A stretch of DNA of 64,000 nt from Chaenocephalus aceratus (GCA_023974075.1 CM043788.1:13978188-14042187); one strand, 5' to 3'. Positions 9,800 through 32,619 are shown, numbered from the stretch's first letter. Notes: a model not told the origin generated them from the letters alone. Numbers and translations are program-made.

Positions 9800-12700
9800 C
9801 TGTAGTTACAGGACAGAGGGCAGAGGAGAAACATGTGATCAATAATACATCAGAAGCTACTTTTATCCAAGTTAAGTTGAATAAAATACAATTAATTAAA
9901 GGTCTATTTTTAGGCATATATTATGTGTCTCAGATATATAAAAAACATATCTATGATGTGTTTTGCACAAAATACCAAACAGATCATGCATTTTAGACAC
10001 CCCTCATATCCCTCTGGTTTAGCCCTGTTAAAGTGCTGATCTGGGTCCTTAGCTTGAAAAAAAAAAAAAGAGGCGGGGGAGCAAATGCCTGCTCAGAATT
10101 CTACGAGATAGTCAGCTAGATGCTGCCGTGATTAAACGCCATATCATGTTCCAAACCACATCAAGGATTATGTCTGAAACAATATGGAGCTCAAATGCTT
10201 TTTCTCTTGCGGGTTTAGCACAAGGTGAGCTCCTTTTTAATTTCCTGCACTTTTACACATACTCTCTCCAGCTTAGCTCTGAGTGTTAGCGATGCTTGAT
10301 AATACCATATTACTTCCAAAACAGTCAGGCATTGTTTCTGATAGCAATGTTTCTGACAGTGCCGTGGGTCCGCGTTTATGATATTAACTCATTTCAGACC
10401 TATCGAATCTGGATCAGCTCCGTTGTACCCCCGTTTTTAGAGATGTGGGTCGGGAGGAAAAGAGAGAGGGTTGTGTATTCTGACACTTTGTGAGTTCCCT
10501 GACACACCGGGGACACATATTCATGTATAAAATACATCAAAAGGTGCATTTTGCATGATAGGTCCCCTTTAAATGATATGCCATACTGTACTACCTCCAT
10601 CTGGCAAAAGACTTAGGGTTGCATGATAAATAAATAAAATGTATTGAAAAATGCAATACGGACAAGTGCAATTTTCCAATAGCAGAAACCACAATATGTC
10701 TTTAAGGCAATATATGTGTTAATAAACCATTTTGAATTAAGTTTTAAGGAGCTGGGGAGAAATAAAACAAATATATTTGATTGGTAGAGATTATCTTAAA
10801 ATATTAAATCACCCCATGATCATCAATGATAATAATAATTCTAAATGATCCCTCCAATAATGTGAATCAAATCGCAATACCAATCTGAATAATTGCAATT
10901 AGTTATTTATTCCAAAATGTGCAGCCCTAAGACAGTTATTCTTAAACATTTTATTTTTCATTTACCTTTATTTAACCAGGATAAGTCTCATTTGGTGTTG
11001 GTGCAGAGCTAAGACACACGTTACTATAACTTACCCAGTAGCAGACCTCCGAATGATTTTCATTCTGCTGCGGAGCTTGAACCCAGCAGGTGAGGAGGAG
11101 GGCATCAGGGAGGTGCGTTGGGTTACAGACGGGGAGACAACGAGCCCACCTTTCACGCCTTTGTTGTTTTTTTCAGACGTCCAGTGGAAGGCAGATCTAC
11201 GACGGGCTACTGCCGCCACTCCAGTTGCTGCAGCAGAGGAACTCCAGCCTCCAGCCTTCCAGCGATAACGGCTGCTCAGTGAGGAGTTGGGAGAGGAGCC
11301 CGCAATTCCCTTTTTGATCTTAGGAGAGGGAGTGGAGGCTGCTCTGGGTTTCTTGGTCGTCTCTCCCTTCTCCACGGCTCTCTGTGCTACAAACATGGAT
11401 TTTGGCGATAGTGACTTTCGAGGGATTCTAGCCTGGGCTCCAGCCGAGGAGGAGACCCATTTGTACTTGGAAGTCTTTGGGGTTATATTGGCAGAGCTTA
11501 TCTTTCGAGGTAACTTCTTAGTAGGCGTTTTTCTTACTGATTTCCAAAATGGGGGGGCTTGCACCTGCGACCCCAGCTTTTGAAATTGATGGCGGGGCAA
11601 CAGTCACAGATTTACCTTTGGGTGACGGAATGGAGCTAGCTTGTTTGGGCTCCACTTCTTTCTCCGTCTGGCTTTTGATCCAAGTGAATTTAGAATTTTC
11701 CGTAAAAGATGCACCCGCCTGGCCCTTGCTGGATTGATTTGTGGGGTTGACAGGCGGTTGTTTTGATACTTCTGAAAGCCCAGAGAGAGGTGGTATGGCA
11801 TTAGCAGTTGTAAGAGTTGCCAGTTTTATCGTAGTAGCAGTCAGTTTAGTCCCAGTGCTGGTTTTGCTCGTCAGGGAGGGTTTGATCTGTGCTTGAGCGT
11901 TGCTCTGCAAACTGGTCAGGGTGTTGGACTCAACTGAAGGCGCCACTTCGGCAGAAGCATTATTTTTCTCTTTAGGCAGGAGAACACGCCTGGTTTCGGT
12001 CCTATCCTGAATTGCTGGAGTCCGTCCCTGAAGCTTTTCGTGTTGAACACTAGTGCCTTTTTCATCTTCATGCTGATAAACAGCTGCACCGGTTTTTCTA
12101 AGAGTATCACTGTATTTTTTCTCTGTTGCAACTTTCCCTAATGATGAAGCGGCAGTTGTGATTGTATCACTCTTCTCTTCTCTGCTGTGACTGGGCAGTG
12201 AGGTGCTGTGAGATACACTTTGGGACTGTCCAACAGAGGAGGTAGAAGCTGATGTGCGTACTACAGAGGACTGGGGGTTCTTGTTGCTCAGGGAGTATGT
12301 TTTCCTCCAACTTCCACGGCTGTGAGGAGCTAACTGTCTCCCTCTGGAGCTGTCATGATGATGGACAGATGTGCTGTGACCTCTTCCCCGGGCGGATGTT
12401 GGAGCTTCTGGACGCCTATGCTCATCTCTTGCAAATGGAGCGTCTCCATGGACACTCTTGTGAGTATTGATGAGATCTGAGAATGAGAAAATAAGTTATT
12501 CAGTTGTACAATCAGATTACAGCTTTATAAAAAAAGAAAAAGAAAACAGAGACCTTGTAAAGAGTTGGATTTATACACAACATTTGTTTTTTCTTTAGTG
12601 ATAGGATTTAGTTTGTAGATAAAAGAAAAAACGAAGGACCAGTATGTCATACTGTAAAATGTAACGTTAATTAAAACAAAGCTGTTTTTTTTCCTGTAGC

Positions 12701-13137
12701 GTTCATCAGTTAAGTGAACCGACCGTTTACCGTAAAGCTTTGCATCTGAACATTTGGCTAAACTAACCTGTTGACACATTATTAACATCAAACTCTAATT
12801 CCCTAGTTAGCTAACTAATGCTACATATTTTCACATGCAGTATATTACGGATGTTAAATCATTGAATGTTGTTTATAAGATAATAACATGATAAAAAGCA
12901 CCAACGTGTCGTCTTAATACGAATGTGCGTTTCGAACTGGATGCTAAGCTAACGATAAACTTTCATTCTTAAATGCTTAAAAACGCGCAACATTCACAAG
13001 ACAGCTCTGAATTTAAAGAAGACAACAATTGAAACCTGTTTCCTAACCCGCCTGGTCACAAACTGTTAACGTTTTAAAACGAGGAATTTACTTTGTAAAA
13101 GTTCAATTTCCCTCTTCAGTGCTTCTCTCTCCTCCAT
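9627..13137 (-). CDS. zc3h3: Zinc finger CCCH domain-containing protein 3, N-terminal exons
   Basis: Three minus-strand exons (13137-13092, 12476-11035, 9799-9627) join in consistent phase and encode about 550 residues of the ZC3H3 N-terminal half. Recognised stretches are the initiator MEEREALKREIELLQ, the GSWRKTYSLSNKN segment, SKFTWIKS, SKYKWVSS, SRYRWKAGG, FKLRSRMKIIRR and ELVSFGRHKLRRLSPTS, in the order they take in vertebrate ZC3H3. The family acts in the nucleus in mRNA 3'-end processing and export of polyadenylated RNA. The CCCH fingers, encoded by later exons, were not seen. One frame break lies in a C7 run in the large exon. It is divergent from the CYLD-like gene. Confidence 0.85.
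9800..10020. other. ZC3H3 intron 2, proximal part
   Basis: Pyrimidine-rich acceptor side of the minus-strand exon, then AT-rich intron. No other feature seen. Confidence 0.5.
10022..10572. mobile_element. Possible TTAA-type MITE
   Basis: The right end reads GGTGCATTTTGCATGATAGGTCCCCTTTAA, the style of a fish MITE family with TTAA flanks, related to but distinct from the copies at 25446 and 27590. The left boundary near TAAAGTGCTGATCTGGGTCC is uncertain. It lies in ZC3H3 intron 2 and is non-coding. Confidence 0.35.
10615..10929. mobile_element. hAT-like MITE (TAGGGCTGCA ends)
   Basis: The left end is TAGGGTTGCATGATAAAT and the right end ATGTGCAGCCCTA, which are inverted relatives. The interior is AT-rich with GCAATACC/ATTGCAATTAG words, as in a common teleost MITE. 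It lies in ZC3H3 intron 2. Confidence 0.6.
10958..11000 (-). repeat. LINE 3'-tail fragment
   Basis: TTTACCTTTATTTAACCAGGATAAGTCTCATT is the inverted form of the CCTGGTTAAATAAAGG tail at the ends of the LINE copies near 7490 and 21700. Only the tail is present. Confidence 0.5.
11035..12476 (-). CDS. zc3h3: ZC3H3 large coding exon 2 (single-base frame break)
   Basis: The acceptor TTCTCATTCTCAG precedes 12476 and the donor GG/GTAAGTT follows 11035. The exon encodes about 480 residues: a His/Arg-rich start, GSWRKTYSLSNKN, a Ser/Thr-rich middle, KFTWIKSQ, then four spaced Lys/Trp motifs (KYKWVSS, RYRWKAGG, AFHWTSEK, FKLRSRMKIIRR). The frame shifts once at a run of seven C on the coding strand (11551-11557 here, written as G). 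Upstream and downstream parts both match ZC3H3, so the break is a one-base indel rather than an exon boundary. Confidence 0.85.
12477..13091. other. ZC3H3 intron 1
   Basis: AT-rich intron with canonical ends: donor AAA/GTAAATTCC at 13091-13090 and acceptor TCTCAG at 12479-12477 on the minus strand. No repeat was recognised. Confidence 0.65.
13092..13137 (-). CDS. zc3h3: ZC3H3 first coding exon
   Basis: The ATG at 13137 opens MEEREALKREIELLQ and then splices in phase 1. The first residues match the short acidic/basic helix that begins vertebrate ZC3H3, which fixes the start. Confidence 0.85.
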
Positions 13138-14240
13138 GTTTACTACTGAATGTCTTCGTCATCAACCTACGACAAAAATAGGCACTTCTGGATGATGTCA
13201 GTTAAAACCGCCCAATCACAGAACGCCTTCAGAGCGGATACTGTTTTTCCCAGCCCTTTGTCTTGTCTTACAGGTAAGATTGTTGCCAAAGTGCCCTGTA
13301 ATTGTCTGCGATTTTATTTGATATGGTTAATATAATTGTTTGGGGAATTTACTTGATATTGTAGTTAAAGCAACACAAAACCTTCAAATGAACAGAAGGC
13401 ATTTTAAGTTTATTTGTAGGCCTATTATTATTTTCAATGTTTCTTTGTGTCATTAAATATGAGTTGTCAGTCAATCAAAACCACAGTAATTTAGACTAGA
13501 TGCATTGTAAAGTGACAGCCAATTAATTTACCAATACTAACAGAAATAAGGAGTTATCTTGAAGTGATGGAGTGTATTTATAGGTCCACAGCATTTGCTG
13601 AAATGCAACGTAAGTTGCGTAAGTGTCGTTCTGGTCTTGGTAAGAAAAATATCACAGACCTTGCTCGTGGAACTTTTTCCACAGAAGATTGTTCAAGTGA
13701 AAAACTGTTCTCATATCTGCCAGTGGATTATTCAGTGTGATTGAGGCAATACAGTAATTCTAAAAAAGATAAGTTTGTTTTGTAAAATGTTTAAAACTGC
13801 ACGCAAAAATAATAAGAATCCAGTAAGCAGGACTGTTATGAGAATACAATTCCAACAGCACCAGAACCCTAACTAACCCTAACCCCCCCAAAAAAATGAA
13901 AGTGGGAACAAATTGAAGAAACTTCCGGGAGAGAGAATGGTTAGGGATCCCTCTCCCTGCATTTACAAACACGCAATTGTGCGAGACTTTATATAACCGA
14001 TTTACACACAGCACCACGTGAATGGTTATATGTCTGTAAGACCGTACTGGGGGCTCTATAGTCCAATCATCATTTGTAAACGACTTGTGTAAACTGGCTG
14101 TCAAATGATTTCAAAACAACGGCGTCACTATTATTTTATTTCTGACATTAATTATATCTTTCGTAGAACTTCGTTATTGCCAAAAGGTTGTTCAAGTACA
14201 ATTCAACATTCTTATCGATGAGGGTAAACGCTGATGACGA
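13138..14240. promoter_or_regulatory. Shared divergent promoter region of ZC3H3 and the CYLD-like gene
   Basis: The 1.1 kb between the ZC3H3 ATG and the CYLD-like non-coding exon must hold both promoters. No TATA box or CpG-rich core was picked out with confidence. A short patch of degenerate CCCTAA words (13866-13887) is present. No repeats were recognised, and the open frame at 13760-14104 has no family resemblance. Confidence 0.5.
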
Positions 14241-14242
14241 CT

Positions 14243-14270
14243 GAAGTGAAATGAAACGGGAAGTGAAAGT
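14243..14270 (+). promoter_or_regulatory. IRF/ISRE (PRDI-like) motif cluster
   Basis: GAAGTGAAATGAAAC (14243-14257) is followed at once by GGGAAGTGAAAGT (14258-14270). It contains the IRF hexamer AAGTGA twice and closely resembles the PRDI element of interferon-beta promoters. It sits at or just before the first exon of the CYLD-like gene. That IRFs act here is inference. Confidence 0.4.
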
Positions 14271-14351
14271 TATGGCTGCTGGGTTGGACATAAACCAAAA
14301 AGATCGTAGATAGAAGAGAAAGCAAGGCTTAAAGTTGCTTGAGAAGTGAAG
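14250..14351 (+). other. cyld: CYLD-like 5' untranslated exon with a short upstream ORF
   Basis: The donor GAAG/GTAAGGCC at 14352 closes a GA-rich exon. It holds an ATG at 14272 that opens only 13 codons and stops at 14313, so it is an upstream ORF rather than the protein start. The transcription start is unknown; the left boundary is a guess. Confidence 0.45.
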
Positions 14352-14880
<529 letters not shown>

Positions 14881-14884
14881 TACC

Positions 14885-26724
<11,840 letters not shown>

Positions 26725-27589
26725 GCCGACGCCACCCCATAGCTTTCTTTTTGCACAAAATGTAAAAATGGGTTTTGATTTGTGGATTGGTTTGATATTC
26801 TTTATGAATGTGTGGTAGTACACACATAATCATTTAAAATGTGTATATATAGAATGTTCTGCCCTGGTTTCTGGAAATGTTTTGTCAGGCTTAAATCATT
26901 TATATTTTGTGTGATATTTTAAGAAGATAAAGCAGAAACTAACATCGCTTGCTCAATCATTTTTGCACAAAAAAATCATGGCATTTCTAGAAATCACTGA
27001 CGTGTGTGACAAATGTTAAATGAATGAGTGTGGAGGTTGAAAAGGATTACCAAAGAAAAAAGCCAAATAATGATTTCAGAGTGGCGGTCTAATACATGCA
27101 ACTTAAAAGTTCTATTGGGAAAACACCGGTTTTATTTAGATTTTAATGTTTTCTTAAAAATATGTGGTTATAAACAAAAATTAAGTTTCTATTTATAGAT
27201 GCTTAGATATCTTTGGTTTTCAGAAAGACCAAAAATAATTTGCTTTTGATGTTCTCATATAAAACAGATAATTAAATGGCTATGGAAACTTATCTTGCAT
27301 ATCTTTCTTAACTGTCGCACAGAAACAATATGACTTAATGTGTATATACTGTATAATACAGCCACAAGGAAACCTGGACTGTATAGTAAGTACTCCTGGA
27401 GGTTCTTTACAGGTTTTTTAAAGGTTTTATATTATAAACTCAAAGTATTAATATCTAAAGACAAAATAATATCTAACTCAAGACAATGACGTCACATTCC
27501 CTCTGTGTGTCCCTGAACGTTCTCTGAAGTTATTATATACAGTATATATTTATGTGAACCTCTACAGAATTTCACTGGCACTGGAGGAT
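26725..27589. other. CYLD-like 3' UTR and flank
   Basis: AT-rich sequence after the stop. No canonical AATAAA close to the stop was identified with confidence. No repeat was recognised. Confidence 0.5.
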
Positions 27590-27915
27590 TTCTTGCTTGA
27601 AAAGCCTCCGTTAGACACCTTTATTTAATTCCGTAACATAATGACATCACTATGTAACACTTGCGCTTCTATTGGCTAGCGCTCCAATACATTGTACATC
27701 TAAGGGGCAGGACATCTCTAAGCGGTTGATCAGTCACAACAGAGCCAACCGGCTAGCCAATCAGAGCAGACTGGGCTCTGGAGTCAGACCGAGGTGGAAA
27801 GAGGTGCTGCACGGACAGGCAGTATGAGAAAAATACAGCAGTTTTTTAACATTAAACATGTTACATTAGAAGAACAAAATACAAATATGAACCTTATAAT
27901 GAGAATAATATATCA
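27590..27915. mobile_element. TTAA-type MITE copy
   Basis: Shares CGCTTCTATTGGCTAGCGCTCC, CAATCAGAGCAGACTGGGCT and GAACAAAATACAAATATGAACC with the copies at 25446 and 15998. The left end is truncated. Confidence 0.7.
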
Positions 27916-28655
27916 TTTTTAATGTTTTGTTGATTTAATGAAATTCACCATGGCATCTTTGACTGTCTTTGCTGGTGCAAATGTCTCACACTAACTGAAC
28001 CACATCATCTTTACTGTCATATTCATAGTGCTGCAGGGATACAGTCCAAGAGCTGAAGCTAATTAGAATGTGTTGTGAGTAATTCTTTAATTTGCCAGTG
28101 AGTCATTTGCAATGCTATAAAGGTTGATTGTGGGCTTCCAAGGCTTAATTCTTGGAATCCTGTCTTTTAGTTATTCTTTTAGTGCATATTCCCCTAAGTC
28201 ACATTGCCCATAGCCACACTTATATAAACATAGGAGTGTATTAAAGACATAAACTTGGATTTTTCAGTTTGTCATCAGCAACATTACAAACACTGACAGT
28301 ATTACATGTCTGGGAGACAAGACTTATGAAGAAAAATGTGTTCGTATGGACTTTCTAAATGACTTGGTTGGAATTGTTTCCCTTATTAGGAAAACGGAAT
28401 GTAATTGCACCTCAGATCCATGCTGTGGCTTTCTGTCAAATGTAATGGGGGTATAACTTGTTACTTCTCTCTCTTTGTATGTCAAATGGCAGGGAAAAGC
28501 CAACTTGTTCTTCTAAGGGTTAAATCAGAAGCTTTTGTTTTATAATGGACATAGCCAATCAATCACATGTTAAAAGCACGGATAAAATATCTTAATGAAT
28601 AATAAATAACATCCAAATATTTTACATGCCATTATAAAAAGATTTAAACAAATAG
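27916..28655. other. Non-coding, no feature recognised
   Basis: AT-rich intergenic sequence without recognised repeat or exon. Confidence 0.45.
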
Positions 28656-28659
28656 TGTT

Positions 28660-28917
28660 TATTACATTACATAACATTTAATTTAGCTGACACTTTTATC
28701 CAAAGCGACTTACAATAAGAAAACCATTTCAAGTGATACTCAACAATATGCCTGTCTTTTGTTAGTATATAAGTGCTTAGTTAGTATCTAAGTGCGTTTT
28801 TTTTATTGCTCGAAGTGGAGTCGAAAGAGATGAGTTTTCAGTCTGCGCTGGAAGGTGCGTAAGCTTTCTGCTGTCCTGATGTCAATGGGGAGCTCATTCC
28901 ATTCAACCCGGAGAGAT
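28660..28917 (-). mobile_element. L2-type LINE 3' fragment
   Basis: On the minus strand the right part encodes a WNELPIDIRTAESLRTFQRR-like C-terminus of an L2/CR1 reverse-transcriptase ORF. The left part is the tail with TTGTAAGTCGCTTTGGATAA in inverted form. It abuts the Ngaro-type terminal repeat on its right. Confidence 0.75.
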
Positions 28918-29311
28918 GTGATGTATGGAATACATATTTATTGTTACACGTCATATGAATGAAATAATTGCCATGATAATACAACAGGAGAATGGAATGG
29001 TGTTTGGCGATTAGACCCCGGTTTGCAGGATAATCATTCAGGAGGGAAAGAACCGCTCCGATGAAATCCCCGGGGTGATAGGTGGGACCGGTCTGAAGGA
29101 GGAAGGTTTTAGCTTTGTCCTGGAGGAGACGGGAGGCGAGAGGGGTGGAGGAGGGTTGCGTGTGGTCACCTGAAATGACAACTGACAGGAAGGAAGAGTA
29201 GACATTTAAGGAATTTAACGTGTGCAGCAATTGGCTGCTGAGGGGTGAAGCCTACGCATTTAATGAGGGGGGACAGAGCAATAGAGTGACGTATAAGTGA
29301 CTCATTGTTAG
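28918..29311 (-). mobile_element. Ngaro/DIRS-type terminal repeat fragment
   Basis: Bases 29157-29311 are about 95% identical by eye to 46843-47000, the right end of the Ngaro-like element below, and both stop at the same CTCATTGTTAG. The adjoining 240 bases, with an AATAAA signal in the minus direction, are not found in that copy. The arrangement suits the A2-B2 part of split direct repeats in Ngaro elements; that assignment is inference. Confidence 0.6.
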
Positions 29312-30223
29312 TAGTGATGGCAAAATGAAGCTTTGAATGAAGCATCGAACCACTTGGACAATTGTGTCGGAAATAGGTTCATTTCTCGAAGCTTCAGTTA
29401 CAGCGACCTCTCCTGGCGAAGTGCAAGGCTGCAGTGGGTTTAACGTATCTTTGCCTTGAAAAATATTCGATGCACACACACACTAAGACTGAATATCATG
29501 TTCTATTTGCAAGTAAAGATTGATAATTGTGTGTATTGGGTTATTGAGAAGAGACTAGAGAGTGCTGGACATTTCTTTGGGCGGAGAGGGCCTTTTATCA
29601 GTCATTAAAGTATTAAAGTTGAAAAGCAATGATTAAAAGTTCATCCATTCCGGTCTTTGAACCAGCTGCGCGGAGGACACGCCGCATTCGGGCCGCCGGC
29701 TCTACCCACTGGGCTATCTATTCCTTAAAATATTGAACTGTTTTTATATTACTGATAATTGTCTTTTTGTTCACAACTTCTCCACATTTCGAAGTGTTTC
29801 CCGAGCCAGAACGACCTATCTTTCTTCCTGGCTTGCTCTATAATGATACTACAATTCAAATGCAATACCAACAACAACTCAACAGCAACAACGCAAACTA
29901 CGACAACAACCCACACATTGCGCATTGTTTAGAGCGGTCATAAAGTGTTGAAGCGCTCAAATTCGAAACTGTTTCAACCTGTCACCTGTCAGAATCGAGA
30001 CGAGGCAGTGCATAGAATCGCGTGAATGGACCGCGAACCAGTCAAGTGATTCATTCAGGAAATGAAGCAGTTGCTGCTTCGGACGTCACATGTCACGTGA
30101 TTTGAAGCAGTTGCTGCTTTGGACGTCATATGTCACGTGATTTGAAGCAAGCTTCGAAGCACTGCTTCTATGGAATAGGAAGTCCAGGGTTGAAGCTCCA
30201 TTCGAAGAAACTGCCATCATTGA
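29312..30223. mobile_element. hAT-like MITE with tRNA-like interior
   Basis: The ends TAGTGATGGCAAAATG and CTGCCATCATTGA are inverted relatives of the AATGATGG type used by fish hAT elements, and the subterminal AAGCTTCGAAGC words recur in inverted order. It holds a 42-bp direct duplication at 30064-30147 and a tRNA-like stretch at 29640-29728. No transposase frame. It starts exactly where the Ngaro terminal repeat ends. Confidence 0.6.
29640..29728 (-). repeat. tRNA-like (SINE-head) segment
   Basis: On the minus strand, TAGCCCAGTGGGTAGAGC fits the pol III A box and GGTTCAAAGACC fits a B box, about 50 bases apart. The pairing is too poor for a functional tRNA, so a SINE head or a tRNA captured by the MITE is likely. 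Confidence 0.4.
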
Positions 30224-30595
30224 ATCCCCCTCTGGTTCTTGTTCTGAAAGAGGGAGTAACAGACAGGAGAAAGGGTTATACACACCTATATAGCACACCT
30301 ATTGGATGGGAAATTGCCTTGGGGAGATAAGGTGTGGTCTTTGTTCCCAACTGAAGTTATGGAACTTTATTATTTGTGAGTTTAACAAATGGCATCAGTA
30401 ACAGATGTGATATGAATTTCTATAAAGTTGTCTCACATTCTTGGTCATATTTTATATACAGTATGTAATGAGTATAACATGTCCAGAAAGTATAAAGTGT
30501 TTCCTAATACTGTGTATTCAACCACTATGGAATATGTATGTGGGCAGACAAAACTGAGTTGTTCTGTGTGTGAAGTAACCTCAAGTCACTCCGCA
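30224..30595. other. Non-coding, no feature recognised
   Basis: AT-rich sequence between the MITE and the THAP exon. It may belong to the P-element-like transposon. Confidence 0.35.
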
Positions 30596-30596
30596 G

Positions 30597-30791
30597 GCAC
30601 ATTTTGATGCAGACCAGTTTGTCAAGACAAAAAAGGGCAAGACTAGGCTGAGAGCAGAGGCTATACCCACCATCTTCGTGCATCGCCCTGTGGTCAAAAA
30701 GAGAAGGGCCCCTGCACCACGATTCACCCCGGGACCTGTATCTACAAAGCCCATAGCTCATGATCACAGCTATAGTGTGAAAGGTGACACA
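30597..30791 (+). pseudogene. THAP-domain exon of the P-like element
   Basis: The acceptor CACTCCGCAG lies before 30597 and the donor ACAG/GTATAA after 30791. The exon carries the THAP C-terminal signature DQFVKTKKGKTRLRAEAIPT and a basic tail (VVKKRRAPAPR). The upstream C2CH part was not located. Confidence 0.7.
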
Positions 30792-31014
30792 GGTATAATA
30801 AGTATGAACTCTTAGTAACAAAAGTAATATTTCTTATTTTTAAGTGGTATAATATTTAAAATGTTCGAAAATGTACAGTGCCATGTCTTCTACTTACATT
30901 AGTCTCAAAGATTGAGGGAAGAAGGGATGAGGAGACTGAGAGAAAGGAAAGTGAGGGTGAAGAAAGAGAGGACATGGCTAGTGAGGAGAGACAGGGAGGG
31001 CGGACACCACCCAC

Positions 31015-31380
31015 TCAGCAGCCAGTCAGCATACGAGGGAACCAGCAGCCAGTCAGCATACAAGGGAACCAGCAGCCAGTCAGCATACGAGGGAACCAGC
31101 AGCCAGTCAGCATACGAGGGAACCAGCAGCCAGTCAGCATACGAGGGAACCAGCAGCCAGTCAGCATACGAGGGAACCAGCAGCCAGTCAGCATACGAGG
31201 GAACCAGCAGCCAGTCAGCATACGAGGGAACCAGCAGCCAGTCAGCATACGAGGGAACCAGCAGCCAGTTAGCATACGAGGGAACCAGCAGCCAGTCAGC
31301 ATACGAGGGAACCAGCAGCCAGTCAGCATACGAGGGAACCAGCAGCCAGTCAGCATACGAGGGAACCAGCAGCCAGTCAA
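31015..31380 (+). repeat. 27-bp minisatellite (13.5 copies) in coding sequence
   Basis: The unit CAGCCAGTCAGCATACGAGG plus GAACCAG repeats with almost no divergence, translating as QQPVSIRGN in one frame. Because 27 is a multiple of 3, all frames stay open through the array, which explains the overlapping long frames here. It lies between the THAP and catalytic regions. Confidence 0.95.
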
Positions 31381-32479
31381 ACAGATCTATTAAAACAATT
31401 AAAGAGATAATTAAAGAGCCAAGAAGGAATCACCAAAAAAGCAAAGGCTGCACTAAGAAAAATCAGGAAGGAAAATGCAGACAACAATGAAAATTAGGGA
31501 CAAGAAATATAAGAAAACGTTTTCAAAAGACCAACTTAAGGCATTAGGCAGACTCACCACAAAGGGGATGAAATGGAGCAATGAGACAATTAAGAAGGCT
31601 TTAAAAATGTGCTTTGGGTGCAGACCAACGGGTTACAAAACTCTGCAGGAATTGAAGATTCCCCTTCCAGGAATAAGGACACTGCAAAGAAGGATGCAAT
31701 GTGCAAAGTTTGAGCCTGGTGTGTTGACAGAGGTCTTTGATTTCCTAAAATTGAAGGCAGATTGATTGACAGACCTTGAAAGGGAGTGTGTGTTGACTTT
31801 GGATGAAATGGCAATCACACCAAGTGTGGAGTTAGACATGATTACAGGCAAACTGTACGGTGATGTGACTTTACCAGGTCACACAGGGGTGGCAACACAT
31901 GCTTGTGTGTTTATGTTGGCTGGAAACACAACACGGTGGAAGCAAGTAGTGGCATATCATTACACTGGCAATTCTACCAATGGAGCAGAGTACAGGCCAA
32001 TCATTATTGATATAATACAGAGGGCAGCATCCATAGGGCTACATGTGCCTGATGTCACCACCAACATGGGTAGCCCTAACCGAGCCATGTGGAAATCCTT
32101 TGGGGTGGACCAAAATAAAACATCGGTGCCACATCCAGCAACACCAGACAGGCAGCTTTATTTCATGCCCGATGTCTCACATCTGGTAAAAATGGAGTAA
32201 GAGAGGGACTTGAAAAACCTTGGTGGCTCTCTACTCATGTTGTTACAGTTGTCTTGGTTACAGCTCTCAAGTTTTTTTTTTTTGCCATTTCCACATCTTT
32301 AGAAAATATGAAATAAAAAATTGAAGTGAAATCAACCTCTTCTCTGGAGAACAAACTTTGATTTCTCTGTCTTGTGAGTTTGCAGTCTTGCAGTTTTGCT
32401 CCTCCACCTATAACATCACTGCCCCTCCACCTGCCATACAGTAGGTTACTAACAAGATTACTTATATAATACAGTGATA

Positions 32480-32590
32480 TAATACATGTTAAAGCAAACA
32501 GATATTGTTCTAAACTGTATTAAAGTAAACAGGTATTATCTTGAACTGTATTGAAGTGAACATGTATTATTTGGGACTGTTTTAAAGTAA
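32480..32590 (+). repeat. Degenerate approximately 40-bp tandem repeat
   Basis: Three imperfect units of the form AAAGTAAACAGGTATTATCT/TGAACTGTATT. AT-rich, non-coding. Confidence 0.6.
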
Positions 32591-32619
32591 TCCTATATAT
32601 ATAAACCTTCTTACACTTT

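Larger units (their letters stand above)
30597..32200 (+). pseudogene. THAP/P-element-like transposase gene, broken
   Basis: An exon at 30597-30791 encodes the end of a THAP DNA-binding domain (HFDADQFVKTKKGKTRLR, then AIPTIF). An acidic exon (from about 30905) runs into a 27-bp minisatellite, and a frame-shifted coiled coil follows. Two ORFs then match the P-element/THAP9 transposase: 31475-31762 (TLQRRMQCAKFEPGVLTEVF) and 31766-32200 (LTLDEMAITPSVELDMITGK, GDVTLPGHTGVATHACVF, MGSPNRAMWKSFG). The two are separated by one in-frame stop. LDEM keeps the first expected acidic residue, but the expected SDMGS has become TNMGS, losing an Asp that is probably catalytic. The C-terminal part is missing. 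Confidence 0.8.

Noticed and set aside
13860..13890. Telomere-like CCCTAA words
   Set aside because: Only two or three degenerate units; too short for an interstitial telomeric array. The same applies to TTAGGG words near 56858.
29640..29728. Functional tRNA gene
   Set aside because: Promoter-like boxes are present but stems do not pair well; kept only as a tRNA-like repeat.
31015..31380. CRISPR-like array
   Set aside because: Direct repeats lie head to tail with no unique spacers; a coding minisatellite in a eukaryotic genome.
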